Source: Bacteroides ovatus (lineage in GTDB: Bacteria; Bacteroidota; Bacteroidia; Bacteroidales; Bacteroidaceae). From it: a DNA stretch of 64,000 nt. Both the position numbers and the translations under genes were made by a program. Below are positions 34,631-44,126 of this stretch, one piece after another. Positions within the stretch are counted from its first letter, which is position 1, and the number at the start of each line of letters is the position of its first letter. The notes under the pieces are model-generated. The model was not told the origin of the DNA. It did no database searches and saw only the letters and a list, made by a program, of their open reading frames with translations. The stretch covers positions 620,001-684,000 of the forward strand of contig NZ_CP012938.1 in assembly GCF_001314995.1 (NCBI RefSeq), in the 5' to 3' direction.

Positions 34631-35629
34631 ATGTTCGGAAAAACTAAATCGCTGTTCCTTATCGTTGCTTCGATGCTATGTATGGCTTCGTGCGACAGTA
34701 TACGCGAAGACCTGCCACGGTGCGAGCTTTGGTTGGAATTTGTATTCGACTACAATATGGAATATGCGGATGCATTTAATCCGCAGGTTAAATCGGTGGA
34801 TGTACTTGTGTTCGATAGCGATGATAAATTGCTTTTCACCAAAAGTGTCAAGGTTGCTGCGCTGGTTGGTGGAAACCGAATGTCGTTGACCGACGAGCTC
34901 GATTTCGGAAGTTATAAAGTACTGACCGTCGGAAGTCTGTCTGACAGATTCCGGCTTTCGGACAATGCAGGTAATAAACTGGTGCCGGGAACAACCACCC
35001 TCCAACAAGTCATTGTATCCCTGAAGCGGGAGACGGGGGGTGTTAATTTCGAATTTCAGCATCTTTACTTCGGAGAAGTTGTGGAAGTGGACCACCTGCC
35101 ATCCAATACCAACCACAAAATTTATCCGGTGAACCTGATACGTGACACCAATCGGTTTAATCTCGCGTTAATGGGATATGAGGAAAATAAAGTGGATGGC
35201 ACACAATATACATTTGAAATTCAGGCACCGGAAAATGCGGTTTATTCCTGGGAAAACGAACCCACAGGACAAGGGCCAATTACTTATGTGCCTTACTATA
35301 CAGGTCCGGGTGAAATATCCGATGTGGTTATGTCCGCACGCCTGAATACGATGCGTTTGCTCAACAGGAGCGGATGGGATTATAAGTTTATTATAAGGGA
35401 TGCGAATACCGAAGCCGAAGTCTGGAGCTACAATCTGATGACACTATTGAGCATTGCCCGGCCGGTTTCCCGTTACGACGGAACGGAACTTCCCTTTCAG
35501 GAGTATCTTGACAGGCAGAGTGAATGGAACCTGGTATTTACAGTTGTTGAAAAAAACGGAGGAGGATTCCTTCAAATTGGTATTGTCGTGGGGACCTGGA
35601 TTCATTGGCTCCACGGGATGGAAGTTTAA
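34631..35629 (+). CDS. FimB/Mfa2-family fimbrial anchor subunit
   Basis: A 332-residue lipoprotein (lipobox CMASC) of the FimB/Mfa2 family, which caps and anchors the shaft at the outer membrane. Family features are EDLPRCELWLEFVFDYNMEY, VKSVDVLVFDSDDKLLFTK, SYKVLTVGSLSDRF and the DTNRFNLALMGYE segment. The end (FLQIGIVVGTWIHWLHGMEV) matches in pattern the C-terminal strand of the Mfa1-like subunit. The frame opens at a TTG at 34610, but the ATG at 34631 follows a purine-rich AAAAGAAAAGAT site and is preferred. It lies 2 bases before the next subunit gene. Confidence 0.86.
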   Translation: MFGKTKSLFLIVASMLCMASCDSIREDLPRCELWLEFVFDYNMEYADAFNPQVKSVDVLVFDSDDKLLFTKSVKVAALVGGNRMSLTDELDFGSYKVLTVGSLSDRFRLSDNAGNKLVPGTTTLQQVIVSLKRETGGVNFEFQHLYFGEVVEVDHLPSNTNHKIYPVNLIRDTNRFNLALMGYEENKVDGTQYTFEIQAPENAVYSWENEPTGQGPITYVPYYTGPGEISDVVMSARLNTMRLLNRSGWDYKFIIRDANTEAEVWSYNLMTLLSIARPVSRYDGTELPFQEYLDRQSEWNLVFTVVEKNGGGFLQIGIVVGTWIHWLHGMEV

Positions 35630-35631
35630 GA

Positions 35632-36744
35632 ATGAGAAAAAAGCTATTACATATCATTTATCTGGCATCCACCATCCTTTTGTTCTCATGTAGTAGAGAA
35701 GCTGATGTGGCTTATGAGTTGCCTGCCCATACTACCCGGGCGCAACTTAGCATCGACTTGGTGAACAATGGGGATGTGGAACAACAGGAGAAGATAAACT
35801 CCATGCGGTTTATCGTATTCGGCAGCACGCCCGGTGGCGTGAGGCTGGATGTGAATGAACACATCCTGTTGAGCACTCCGGAGACAGCTACTGATATAGA
35901 TGCGCAACTTCTCGAAGTGACTTCCAGCAATGATATCCTGGTCGTAGTTATTGCCAACGAACCGCAGAGTCTCACAAGCCAACTTGACGGTATAGCTAAT
36001 CTTTTGACGTTGCAAGAGATGATTTACGACATCTCCAGCATACTGAATAGTGACGGGCAGATTATTTCGGCGACCGGAATGCCTATGACAGGAGTGATCC
36101 GGGATATATCCATAGCACCCGATGAAACCAAAACAGTGCAAATGGTAATCGAACGTGCCGTAGCCCGGGTAGATGTCTTTATCGAAGCTATAGACGGCGG
36201 GGCAGTGACCGGATATACTGCCGGAAGCACCAGTGTCACCTTGCATAATTTTTCCCACGATAGCTATTTCGTGATGGGAAATGTGGGCAACGGCACGCGT
36301 GATAACGCCGACTCTTCAAAAAACTACGGAAAGGTGAAGGAAGACGTGTCGGAAAGCAATTTATTAACGCATAGCTGGACGGCTGCGACTACAGAAACTT
36401 GGGCATACTCATCGGCTCCCGGAGCTGAAAACCGGAAGTTGCTTTGCTCGTTCTACACAGCCGAACGCCTATTCAAGTCGGATTATTCCGACCGACTGTC
36501 TATCAGTATGGCTAATGTCCTAAAAGGGCCTTCGGACGTCACCGGAATAACCGGGAAAGTAATTGAAAGCGTAACAAAGGTTGACGGCACAGGTAGTCCG
36601 ACAGCGCAACCTTTTACGGAGATCCGTCGGAACAACGTGTATCAGGTAACGGCACGCGTAGGAAAAATAGGTATTCAGATACTGACGATAAGCGTAGAAG
36701 ATTGGGGTGAAAGACAAGACATTGATTTGGATATGGACTTGTAA
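35632..36744 (+). CDS. Accessory fimbrillin lipoprotein
   Basis: A 370-residue lipoprotein (lipobox LLFSC). The first domain has the fimbrillin-type pattern QQEKINSMRFIVFGSTPGGV and ILVVVIANEPQSL, followed by the Mfa1/FimA-like ERAVARVDVFIEAIDGG and a C-terminal NNVYQVTARVGKIGIQILTI strand region ending EDWGERQDIDLDMDL. It should be a minor or linking subunit. Its start is 2 bases after the stop of the anchor gene, so translation is coupled. The frame opens upstream inside that gene, but the ATG at 35632 gives a clean signal peptide. Confidence 0.8.
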   Translation: MRKKLLHIIYLASTILLFSCSREADVAYELPAHTTRAQLSIDLVNNGDVEQQEKINSMRFIVFGSTPGGVRLDVNEHILLSTPETATDIDAQLLEVTSSNDILVVVIANEPQSLTSQLDGIANLLTLQEMIYDISSILNSDGQIISATGMPMTGVIRDISIAPDETKTVQMVIERAVARVDVFIEAIDGGAVTGYTAGSTSVTLHNFSHDSYFVMGNVGNGTRDNADSSKNYGKVKEDVSESNLLTHSWTAATTETWAYSSAPGAENRKLLCSFYTAERLFKSDYSDRLSISMANVLKGPSDVTGITGKVIESVTKVDGTGSPTAQPFTEIRRNNVYQVTARVGKIGIQILTISVEDWGERQDIDLDMDL

Positions 36745-36785
36745 TATCTTTCGCTGATTGTTTTTAATTTCGGAAAAGAAGTAAG

Positions 36786-38393
36786 ATGATAAAGACTATA
36801 AATAATATTAGGATGATTATGGCAATGGCTGTCCTTTCGGTTGTCCTCTTTTCGTGTGTCAGAGAAGAGATGACGTGTGATAAGGAATTAATTGTTGTGC
36901 AACGTATCGGTGAAGGTGGCTATGTCTACACTCGTGGTACGGTAATCTCTTCGAATACCGATCTGAAAGAAGAGACTTTCGGTCTTTACGGCTCACTGAC
37001 TCCCAATGCTTCTGTTCCCCAACCATACTTCAATGCAAGTGCTACGGTTAACGCCGACCTGACAGCCACCATCTCGCCGTTGCAATATTGGCCAGGATTG
37101 TTGAATGCGAGCATGAAGTTCTTCTCCTGGTATCCGTACAGTGATGCGAATGCGCCTACTGCGAGTTTCATTGATCCCGGAGAAATGGTGCTGAATTATA
37201 CAGCGAATGAATCTGCCGCCAATCATGTCGATGTATTGGCGGCTATATCGGGCCCTGTATGGGTTGAAGGTGTGAATATACACTTCTACCACACATTGAC
37301 CAAGGTTACCTTTACATTCAAGAAAGTAGCTCCTGTACCGAATGAGGTGACTATCGAGAAAATAGAATTCCAGAATGTAGGAAAAAGCGGTAACCTTGCG
37401 ATGACTGAAATTCCGACCACCACGACGAAAAACGGCAAACCGAAGTTTGTCTGGAGCGATGTCGTCACCGGGAAGGTCGCTTCTACTCCCATCGGTAACA
37501 AAACGGTGACCGAAGATGCCACCTTGATAGGTGATACATTCCTCATGTTGCCGACTGACGCTTTCTCCGCAACCGCCAAAATTGTTGTTACCACCAACTT
37601 TGGCGGTCGGGAATTCCTGTTCAGTGATATTCTCGCCAAGAATCCGCATTCTTGGGAATCGGGCGAGTACATCAACTACAATCTTACGATATCCAACGAA
37701 ACCTATCAGCTTTCAGCTACCCCGCTTGAATGGACGGAAAGCCCGGTGAATGTAATTTTCGATAAACAGTATTATCTCAAATTATCGCAGACCAAGGTAC
37801 AGACGGCTGGTGATGGGGTCACTGTCAATATAGAAGTGAAAACGAATTATGATGCTAGTCCGGATACAGGATTTCTGCCGGGGGCGTCATTAAACAAAAG
37901 TACCATGGATACGTGGCCGACAGTTAATATGACTCAGATATCTCTTTCGGAAGGAGTGTATACGTATAATATCCAGGTTGTGATGCCCAAATTTAATTCA
38001 GGAACCGGAACTAAGCGGGAAACAGGCTTTTATATCAATGCTGGTAATCTGCAGCACCATGTACTGTTGAGCCAGTGGAGAGAAGACGGAGAGTGGCTGA
38101 CCTCAAACGTAGAGTTGGACAGCAACGATAATGGAACCGGAAATATGCGACGTCGCAAGATTGTTTTTACTTCGGGTAATCCGGGAATATGGGAGTGGAA
38201 GATAACCCAGATACAGGATCCGGATAAAATTCTGCTTAACAGTGAGACAATGCTCGAAACAAGTGGCGTGAGTGGTGATGCGGTTTACTTCTACTTTAGA
38301 GCCGATGCTGTGTCCGGTGATACGGCTAGACTCACACTAACCAATACGAATGGTGATAATCTGCCAATAACGGTGACATTGACCGCACCATAA
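36786..38393 (+). CDS. Fimbrillin-like lipoprotein (Mfa_like_1 family)
   Basis: A 535-residue lipoprotein (lipobox VVLFSC). Residues about 45-310 match the Mfa_like_1/fimbrillin-like family: EETFGLYGSLTPNASVPQPY, ISPLQYWPGLLNASMKFFSW, then FYHTLTKVTFTFKKV and SWESGEYINYNLTISNETY. The C-terminal 200 residues hold two Ig- or BACON-like beta domains. It may be a minor fimbrial subunit near the tip. It shares one base with the start of the following tip-like gene (TAATG), so translation is coupled. Confidence 0.82.
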   Translation: MIKTINNIRMIMAMAVLSVVLFSCVREEMTCDKELIVVQRIGEGGYVYTRGTVISSNTDLKEETFGLYGSLTPNASVPQPYFNASATVNADLTATISPLQYWPGLLNASMKFFSWYPYSDANAPTASFIDPGEMVLNYTANESAANHVDVLAAISGPVWVEGVNIHFYHTLTKVTFTFKKVAPVPNEVTIEKIEFQNVGKSGNLAMTEIPTTTTKNGKPKFVWSDVVTGKVASTPIGNKTVTEDATLIGDTFLMLPTDAFSATAKIVVTTNFGGREFLFSDILAKNPHSWESGEYINYNLTISNETYQLSATPLEWTESPVNVIFDKQYYLKLSQTKVQTAGDGVTVNIEVKTNYDASPDTGFLPGASLNKSTMDTWPTVNMTQISLSEGVYTYNIQVVMPKFNSGTGTKRETGFYINAGNLQHHVLLSQWREDGEWLTSNVELDSNDNGTGNMRRRKIVFTSGNPGIWEWKITQIQDPDKILLNSETMLETSGVSGDAVYFYFRADAVSGDTARLTLTNTNGDNLPITVTLTAP

Positions 38394-41300
38394 TGACGAA
38401 TATGCAATATCAAAGTTTAAGGAAAGGAAATAGAAATATGCAATATGGGTTTTCAATAAAAAGAAAGTGCTATCTTTTGTCTGTTCTGTTGATGACGGTA
38501 TGGCTTACCGGATGCGTACAGGAAGAATTTGAGTCGACGCCTTCTCCGGCAGGAAACGGTATTCGCTTTACATTAACGGTTCCCGATGTAAACCTCCCGT
38601 CCGTATCTTCGCGTACGATGACCGGAACGGGAACAGCAAAGAAAGAAGACGAAATAGAAACGGTGGATATTCTTGTTTTTGATATGTCAAAAACGCCGGC
38701 AGTATTTCTGGAATGGGCCAGCGCTACAGAAGTTACGCAGGATTTGGCTGACAATTCCACTGTGAGTTTCTCTGCCGTACTTTCTCCCACTACCGCATCT
38801 ACCTGCATCGTGGTCGTAGCAAATAAGGAACTTGATGGTATTGTGTCGGGCTTCACGAAGGGAGTGACCACCAAGGTTCGGGCAATGGAAGAGATGCTTC
38901 ACACCCAAACCGGCAAATGGCTGGCAGACGGCTCGACAACCGGTGGGTATACGCGGATTCCGATGTACGGGGAGAAGGTAATAAGCAAAATCACTCCTTC
39001 GATGAATCCGATAACCGACATTAATATGAAACGTATGCTAGCGCGTATCGATATCCGTAATAACAGTGTCACTTCAAATTTCACGGTCGAAGAGGTTTAC
39101 CTGGCCAATTATAATACCACCGGATACATTGCTCCGGCATGGAACACAAACGGACAGGTTACTGAACCGGCTCCGGATACTCCTGTTCTCCCCACGGGCA
39201 GTGGTAAAATGACGGAGGAAGGGAATGCAATCCTTTATTCCGTAAATGGTAACACACCCTACGATGGGGAGATTTATACATTTGAGTCCCTGGCGGCAGG
39301 GGATGCCGGTGGTGCGGGACAAGACGGAGAAGCGAGCCGTAAAGATGCTACTTGCCTGATTGTGAAAGGAAAGATCGGTACGGGTGAATCGACATTTTAC
39401 CGGGTGGATTTTACCAAAAACGGAAATACAGGAGAGCAGGTGGAATATTTGCCCTTGAAGCGAAACCATAAATACATCATTACCATTACTAAGGCGTTGG
39501 GTACCGGTTATAAAAGTTTTAGCGAGGCGTTGGCATCTTATACAGTCATGTCCAACCTTAAAATCCGGTTGATACACTATGACCGTGACAAAGTCAAAGA
39601 TGTAGTCTACAATGGGCAATATATGCTCGGAGTGGGTGAATCGGAGGTCGCTGTAACTCAATACCAGAATAATAGTTATGCCATAGACGTTTTTACTGAC
39701 AGTCCCGGCGGCTGGAAGGCCACCGTTACTGCAGGGAGCGACTGGCTCAAATTTGAAGGTGGAGCTGATGCGGCATCGGGCGTTGCGAACGATGATACCC
39801 AACTCAAATTGAAAATTCCATATTTTAATAATGAAAATATTGGCGTTGGGCGTAAGGCTACTGTTACGTTGACGGCAGGGCGCCTGACTCACAATATTGA
39901 AGTGACACAGTATACAATAGATCCGGGAATTATCAAATTTGTCGATGCATACGGAAATGTGTTGGAGAGAGGTCTTTTTTTTCCAATTCGAAATCCTGAT
40001 GGCGACGAACTCCCTCTCGAACCGCAGACGGTGTATGTCATGTTTTCTGTGGATAGGATAGAAGGTAAGCTTTATGGCACTGGCGGTGTCAATATGGTCC
40101 AATATAATGCCGGCGGTTTGATTCCGCAATTAGACAGGACGAATGCGATACCGTTCAGTGAAAGAGTACAGGCGTTTACCATACAGCCTAATCCGCGAAG
40201 AGCAGGCGATGGTACTGTTGAAGATGGTGCAGGCTGGTGGTGGCGTTGGGACTTTATGTTGTTCGACCTGTACGATAAGGAAGGATACCTTACTCAAGTA
40301 CAATTCCCCATCAATCAGGGGGAGCTGGAGTTTTCACTCCGATATCTTTCCACTACAGTCAATAGTCGTACTTATAAAGTCAATCTGGGTGCGGAACAAT
40401 ACTTGCAATTGTTTGTCAATAACAATTGGGAAATTATGGATATTGAGGAATTGAATATAACGAACGATGATGGCACCGGACTGATTCGGACCGATTCGGA
40501 TAATGATGTAATTATAGGTAGAAAGAATGCGGACGACAAGATGTATCTTGAGTCTATCATAGGCTATGATGACGGCAAGGGAAATGATGTGCTTGGTCAT
40601 GGATACGATTTCAGGCTGAAGCTTCACCCCGGCAAGTGGAAAGAAGGAAAAAGCGGAACGATAAGAATCACGTTCAGAAATGTAATGCATACCGTGGCGG
40701 ATGAAGAATTCCCGTTTTATCGTACGATTGACCTTCAGATGGTGTCCGAAACCAAATCTTACACAACTGCCGGGGAACCTCTTTTCTATCTTTATCCGCT
40801 TCGGTTTGATAATAGGAGATATTATAACGGAACTAACCAAAGTGTGGGGCGATTGGAAAATGTAGCCGATGCGGAGGATATCTGTAGGAATATAGGCGAT
40901 GGTTGGCGTCTGCCTACTGCTAGTGAACTGTTGCTGTCATTTGTCTATGAAAATGCTTTGGGTGGTAATGCGATTAACAGTAATTATCATGACGGTCAGA
41001 ATATATATGGGTGGTATCAAAACTGGACAGGTAACTACTGGTCTTCATCATACTATGAGGCTAAAGGCTCTACAACACGTTTTGGGATGGAAATGTCGGC
41101 AGGTTATCCGGATTCCGCACCTGTTAGTAATAATAATTATTTTCGTTGCGTAAGGGATAATACAAATAGCGGAAAGAAGTACCCTTATTTGATGGTAGAA
41201 TCCTCGGGGGTCACTATTGTCTCTCGCGATGCCAGTGGAGGAACAGATCCTTCGGTGTTATTTGCTTCAGGTGAAACTCCGGATACAAGTGGCGCAATGA

Positions 41301-41656
41301 ATAAGGTTGCTCCTAAGTTTCAGATTGAAAATTCCAGTAGTAATGGTAAAACTTGGGCGGAAGCAAAAGCGGCATGCGAAAGCAAAGGGAGTGGCTGGCG
41401 TCTACCTACTCAGCGTGAGATGTATTTAGTACTCAGTATGGGAGGGGCTGTTACCAATATCGAAAACCAAGGTTTCGGTGACTCGACTACTTGGACAGGG
41501 AACGGATTCGAGAAGATTAGTGCTGTGCACTGGACATTGACTTCACGCGATAGCAACTATTGGCTGGTCGGACATAATAATGGTGAATTCGGCGCATGGG
41601 CTACGGTAGAGTCCACAACTTGGGCTTGGTATCGTTGTGTGCGCACAATAGAATAA
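38393..41656 (+). CDS. Large tip-like fimbrial protein with BACON domain and two WRLPT-type C-terminal domains
   Basis: A 1087-residue lipoprotein (lipobox LTGC, C41; inner ATGs at 38402 or 38438 may be the true start). Residues about 50-400 are a DUF4906-like fimbrillin region (ETVDILVFDMSKTPAVFLEW, MNMKRMLARIDIRNNS-like segment). A BACON domain lies at about 415-505 (GGWKATVTAGSDWLKFEGG, ATVTLTAGRLTHNIEVTQY). After a long beta region come two C-lectin/FGE-like (DUF1566/Fib_succ_major) domains, about 815-925 and 985-1087, each with WRLPT, W(S/T)xxS and a terminal (F/Y)RCVR. BACON domains are thought to bind carbohydrate or protein, so this is the likely adhesive tip. It is the last gene of the operon. 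Confidence 0.84.
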   Translation: MTNMQYQSLRKGNRNMQYGFSIKRKCYLLSVLLMTVWLTGCVQEEFESTPSPAGNGIRFTLTVPDVNLPSVSSRTMTGTGTAKKEDEIETVDILVFDMSKTPAVFLEWASATEVTQDLADNSTVSFSAVLSPTTASTCIVVVANKELDGIVSGFTKGVTTKVRAMEEMLHTQTGKWLADGSTTGGYTRIPMYGEKVISKITPSMNPITDINMKRMLARIDIRNNSVTSNFTVEEVYLANYNTTGYIAPAWNTNGQVTEPAPDTPVLPTGSGKMTEEGNAILYSVNGNTPYDGEIYTFESLAAGDAGGAGQDGEASRKDATCLIVKGKIGTGESTFYRVDFTKNGNTGEQVEYLPLKRNHKYIITITKALGTGYKSFSEALASYTVMSNLKIRLIHYDRDKVKDVVYNGQYMLGVGESEVAVTQYQNNSYAIDVFTDSPGGWKATVTAGSDWLKFEGGADAASGVANDDTQLKLKIPYFNNENIGVGRKATVTLTAGRLTHNIEVTQYTIDPGIIKFVDAYGNVLERGLFFPIRNPDGDELPLEPQTVYVMFSVDRIEGKLYGTGGVNMVQYNAGGLIPQLDRTNAIPFSERVQAFTIQPNPRRAGDGTVEDGAGWWWRWDFMLFDLYDKEGYLTQVQFPINQGELEFSLRYLSTTVNSRTYKVNLGAEQYLQLFVNNNWEIMDIEELNITNDDGTGLIRTDSDNDVIIGRKNADDKMYLESIIGYDDGKGNDVLGHGYDFRLKLHPGKWKEGKSGTIRITFRNVMHTVADEEFPFYRTIDLQMVSETKSYTTAGEPLFYLYPLRFDNRRYYNGTNQSVGRLENVADAEDICRNIGDGWRLPTASELLLSFVYENALGGNAINSNYHDGQNIYGWYQNWTGNYWSSSYYEAKGSTTRFGMEMSAGYPDSAPVSNNNYFRCVRDNTNSGKKYPYLMVESSGVTIVSRDASGGTDPSVLFASGETPDTSGAMNKVAPKFQIENSSSNGKTWAEAKAACESKGSGWRLPTQREMYLVLSMGGAVTNIENQGFGDSTTWTGNGFEKISAVHWTLTSRDSNYWLVGHNNGEFGAWATVESTTWAWYRCVRTIE

Positions 41657-41668
41657 AAGCTAAAAGAA

Positions 41669-41705
41669 CTGTATCAGAATGTTGTTTGTCTTCATTCTGA
41701 TACAG
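41669..41705. terminator. Terminator at the end of the fimbrial operon
   Basis: CTGTATCAGAATG (41669-41681) and CATTCTGATACAG (41693-41705) are a perfect 13-bp inverted repeat with an 11-base loop, followed by a pyrimidine-rich tract. It lies 12 bases after the stop of the tip-like gene and between convergent genes. Confidence 0.8.
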
Positions 41706-41770
41706 CTCGTCTATTAAATCCTTTTCTTTTTATTCCTAGAATCCACAATGTTTAGTGTGTTTCCCTTTGT

Positions 41771-42730
41771 TTACAACGTATTGATAACTTCCAACTGCTT
41801 TTGCAAGAAAGCAATACGCTGTGCTTCTCCACTTTCCGAAACCAGAATAGAGTGGCGCTTCAACGATTGAATCCAATTGCGTTGCATCTGGCAGATATAT
41901 GAGCTTTGCGAATCCATCGAGTTGATAGAATATACCCGCAGCAGACTGACTTGGTAATCATGTTTCTCGATATAGCTGTAAGTGGCTTCGAAACTGATAT
42001 TGGACAGATAGAAAGACACTTTCTTGTTTTCGCTGAACTCTCCCTTTATGGACAGATGTTCTACCACGCCAAGTAACTGAAGAAGTTCTTCTTTCAAATG
42101 CATGACATCGTCCTTGTTTATCAGATTCAGGCTGGCAAAGTACTTGATCTCTTTCACAAAAGAATAAAAGATATTTGTGTCCCAGATGAAAAACGTTTTT
42201 GGACACTGTCTTATACTTTCACTCAGCTTCTTATGCACATTGACGATCCGTTCATCCACAGACATGTCTTCCAAAGAATGTGGCGTCTTTATATCCCCAT
42301 TCTGATACATCCATCGGCAAAGACGGAATTTAGACAAATTCTCATAGGAAGAATAAAGTGTAAAGGGAAGGGAATTGGATGCAGTATACACCTCCGTCGT
42401 ATTATCTGTTTTCACATAGTCGAAAATTTGCAGATAACGGTTGATTATTTCGTAATAACTTTCCAGCGCACTAGTGGCATGAAGTAAGTTCAGGTCGAAA
42501 GTAACTTTATTAGATACATGGCTACCTACAATCTGGTCGATAGAAATACCGAGTTTTTGAGAAAGCAGCGCTACTTCGTCTATTGTAAAAGACACCTCAC
42601 CCCTCAATCTGCGATAGACAGCTTCCTTTCCCATGCATAAAATGTCAGCCAAAGTATTGGCCAGATTCATATCTTGAGGAATTCGCTCCCTCATTGTAGA
42701 TATTAATTCGTTTAGAATACCATTTTTCAT
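41771..42730 (-). CDS. HTH (XRE/BetR-like) regulator with long C-terminal domain, copy 1
   Basis: A 319-residue cytoplasmic protein. Residues about 22-68 form an XRE-like helix-turn-helix (LANTLADILCMGKEAVYRRL, then SFTIDEVALLSQKLGISIDQ). The remaining 250 residues, mostly helical, have no named family that I know; they end ESGEAQRIAFLQKQLEVINTL. The protein is clearly paralogous to the next gene upstream. It faces the end of the fimbrial operon. Regulation of the fimbriae is plausible by position only. A TAATTTTG -7 box lies at 42781-42788. Confidence 0.8.
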   Translation of the reverse strand: MKNGILNELISTMRERIPQDMNLANTLADILCMGKEAVYRRLRGEVSFTIDEVALLSQKLGISIDQIVGSHVSNKVTFDLNLLHATSALESYYEIINRYLQIFDYVKTDNTTEVYTASNSLPFTLYSSYENLSKFRLCRWMYQNGDIKTPHSLEDMSVDERIVNVHKKLSESIRQCPKTFFIWDTNIFYSFVKEIKYFASLNLINKDDVMHLKEELLQLLGVVEHLSIKGEFSENKKVSFYLSNISFEATYSYIEKHDYQVSLLRVYSINSMDSQSSYICQMQRNWIQSLKRHSILVSESGEAQRIAFLQKQLEVINTL

Positions 42731-42780
42731 TGTTTGTTCCTTTAATTTTAATGTTAATAATCTCTGTGATACATTCTATG

Positions 42781-42788
42781 CAAAATTA
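42781..42788 (-). promoter_or_regulatory. -7 promoter box TAATTTTG for HTH copy 1
   Basis: The minus strand reads TAATTTTG about 50 bases above the ATG at 42730. With the terminator at 42890-42916 it makes copy 1 a separate transcript. Confidence 0.5.
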
Positions 42789-42889
42789 CGTCTTGTGTTT
42801 GAAAGATTTGTGTGGAAAAACAGAGATGAATGTATGTGTTTTTTTCTGATTGGGAATCAAACAGAAGTGGTGAGGACAGGGAATGAAAA

Positions 42890-42916
42890 AAAGTAGATAA
42901 GAATCTTATCTACTTT
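42890..42916 (-). terminator. Terminator after HTH copy 2
   Basis: AAAGTAGATAAG (42890-42901) and CTTATCTACTTT (42905-42916) form a perfect 12-bp stem with a 3-base loop, followed on the minus strand by a T-run (complement of 42886-42892). It lies 50 bases below the stop of HTH copy 2. Confidence 0.85.
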
Positions 42917-42966
42917 CATTTATTGGAACTGATTTTTTATTGAAGTTCTAATCTACGAAAATAAAA

Positions 42967-43926
42967 TTAAAGAGCGTCAATAATTTCTCGCTGTTGTTTG
43001 AAGAATTGAATACGCTGCATTTCACCGCTTTCGGATATCAAAGTGGAGAACTTTTTCAGAGATTGAATCCATTCTTTTAAGGTACAGAAAATTTCGTTGT
43101 CCATCGTGGTAATGGAGTTGATGGAATAAATACGTATGAGGCTCAGTTGCAGGTTATTGGTGTCTACATAGCTATATGTTGCCTCGAAGTTGATATTCGA
43201 CACATAGATGCGTACACGATTGCCATCGGCTGTCTTGCCATTGATAGCCAGTTCTTCCAGTTCGTCCGCCAATAAGAATAATTCATTTTTGATTTCTTCT
43301 TTTGTTTCGTCGGAAATGAGATGGATGCTGGCGAAGTATTGGATATCGTTGATAAGGTGTTGGAAAATCATATTATCCCATATATAGTCTATGGAGTGGA
43401 TATGACGTGTCATTGCTACATAGTCTTTCTGGATATTGACCAGTTTCGGTGGAATATCCAATTCTTCGAAACTCTTGCAATCAATATATTTATTCTGGTA
43501 CATCCATTTGAATAAACGGAATTTTGCCAGAAGTTCATGTTTCAGATAGAGAGTCTGGGGAATAATGTTGGCAGAAGTTCCCATTACAGAATTCGGGTCA
43601 TCCGGCATCGTATTGATTAGCGAGACATATTTTTCAAGGATATTGTAGTAACTCTCGAACGGGTCGTCATAATCTACAATGTTTATATTAAACATGGCGT
43701 TCGATTTGAAACTTAGTCCTATAATCTTGTCTAGCGATATACCCAGTTTTCTTGAAATAAGAGCCGACTCTTGTAAGGTGAAAGGTACTTCACCGCGCAA
43801 TCTTCTGTATACTGCCTCTTTTCCTATGTATAGCGTGTCCATTAACATATCTGCCAGTTGTCCTTTGAGCGGAAGCTTTTCCTTCATCGCTTCTATGAGG
43901 TTTGCATTTGGATTATTTGTCATCAT
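42967..43926 (-). CDS. HTH (XRE/BetR-like) regulator with long C-terminal domain, copy 2
   Basis: A 319-residue paralogue of the gene at 41771-42730. Both share KEAVYRRLRGEV, LGIS(I/L)D, LSNI/VSNI-N/SFEATYSY, the RVYSINS/RIYSINS block and the end ESGE-QRI. The helix-turn-helix is at about 22-66 (GQLADMLMDTLYIGKEAVYR, then FTLQESALISRKLGISLDKI). The frame opens at 43977; the ATGs at 43926 or 43923 align with the start of copy 1. A strong terminator follows, so the two copies are transcribed separately. The C-terminal domain probably senses a signal or mediates dimerization; the ligand is unknown. Confidence 0.8.
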   Translation of the reverse strand: MMTNNPNANLIEAMKEKLPLKGQLADMLMDTLYIGKEAVYRRLRGEVPFTLQESALISRKLGISLDKIIGLSFKSNAMFNINIVDYDDPFESYYNILEKYVSLINTMPDDPNSVMGTSANIIPQTLYLKHELLAKFRLFKWMYQNKYIDCKSFEELDIPPKLVNIQKDYVAMTRHIHSIDYIWDNMIFQHLINDIQYFASIHLISDETKEEIKNELFLLADELEELAINGKTADGNRVRIYVSNINFEATYSYVDTNNLQLSLIRIYSINSITTMDNEIFCTLKEWIQSLKKFSTLISESGEMQRIQFFKQQREIIDAL

Positions 43927-44037
43927 AATAGTTCTAATAAATAATACTTTTCTATTATAAACATTTGTCAGTGGCAAGTTGTTTCGGAAATTGAAACTAT
44001 TTAAATCTGCTTTTTTTTAAAATATCCTCTCCGAAAA

Positions 44038-44068
44038 TTGTTTATTTTAAGCAAATCGGTTACATTTG
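44038..44068 (+). promoter_or_regulatory. Promoter TTG-N20-TACATTTG for the UXS-like gene
   Basis: TTG (44038-44040), a 20-base spacer and TACATTTG (44061-44068) fit the Bacteroides promoter in both boxes and spacing. The ATG follows 58 bases later. Confidence 0.7.
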
Positions 44069-44126
44069 TGACCATAAACAAAACGAAGAGACAGCGTCTC
44101 TTTAGTAAACAATAGAAATATTTAGA

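Noticed and set aside
39074..40129. 351-residue minus-strand open frame
   Set aside because: It is the antisense shadow of the large tip-like fimbrial gene, which has a signal peptide and known domains in its own frame.
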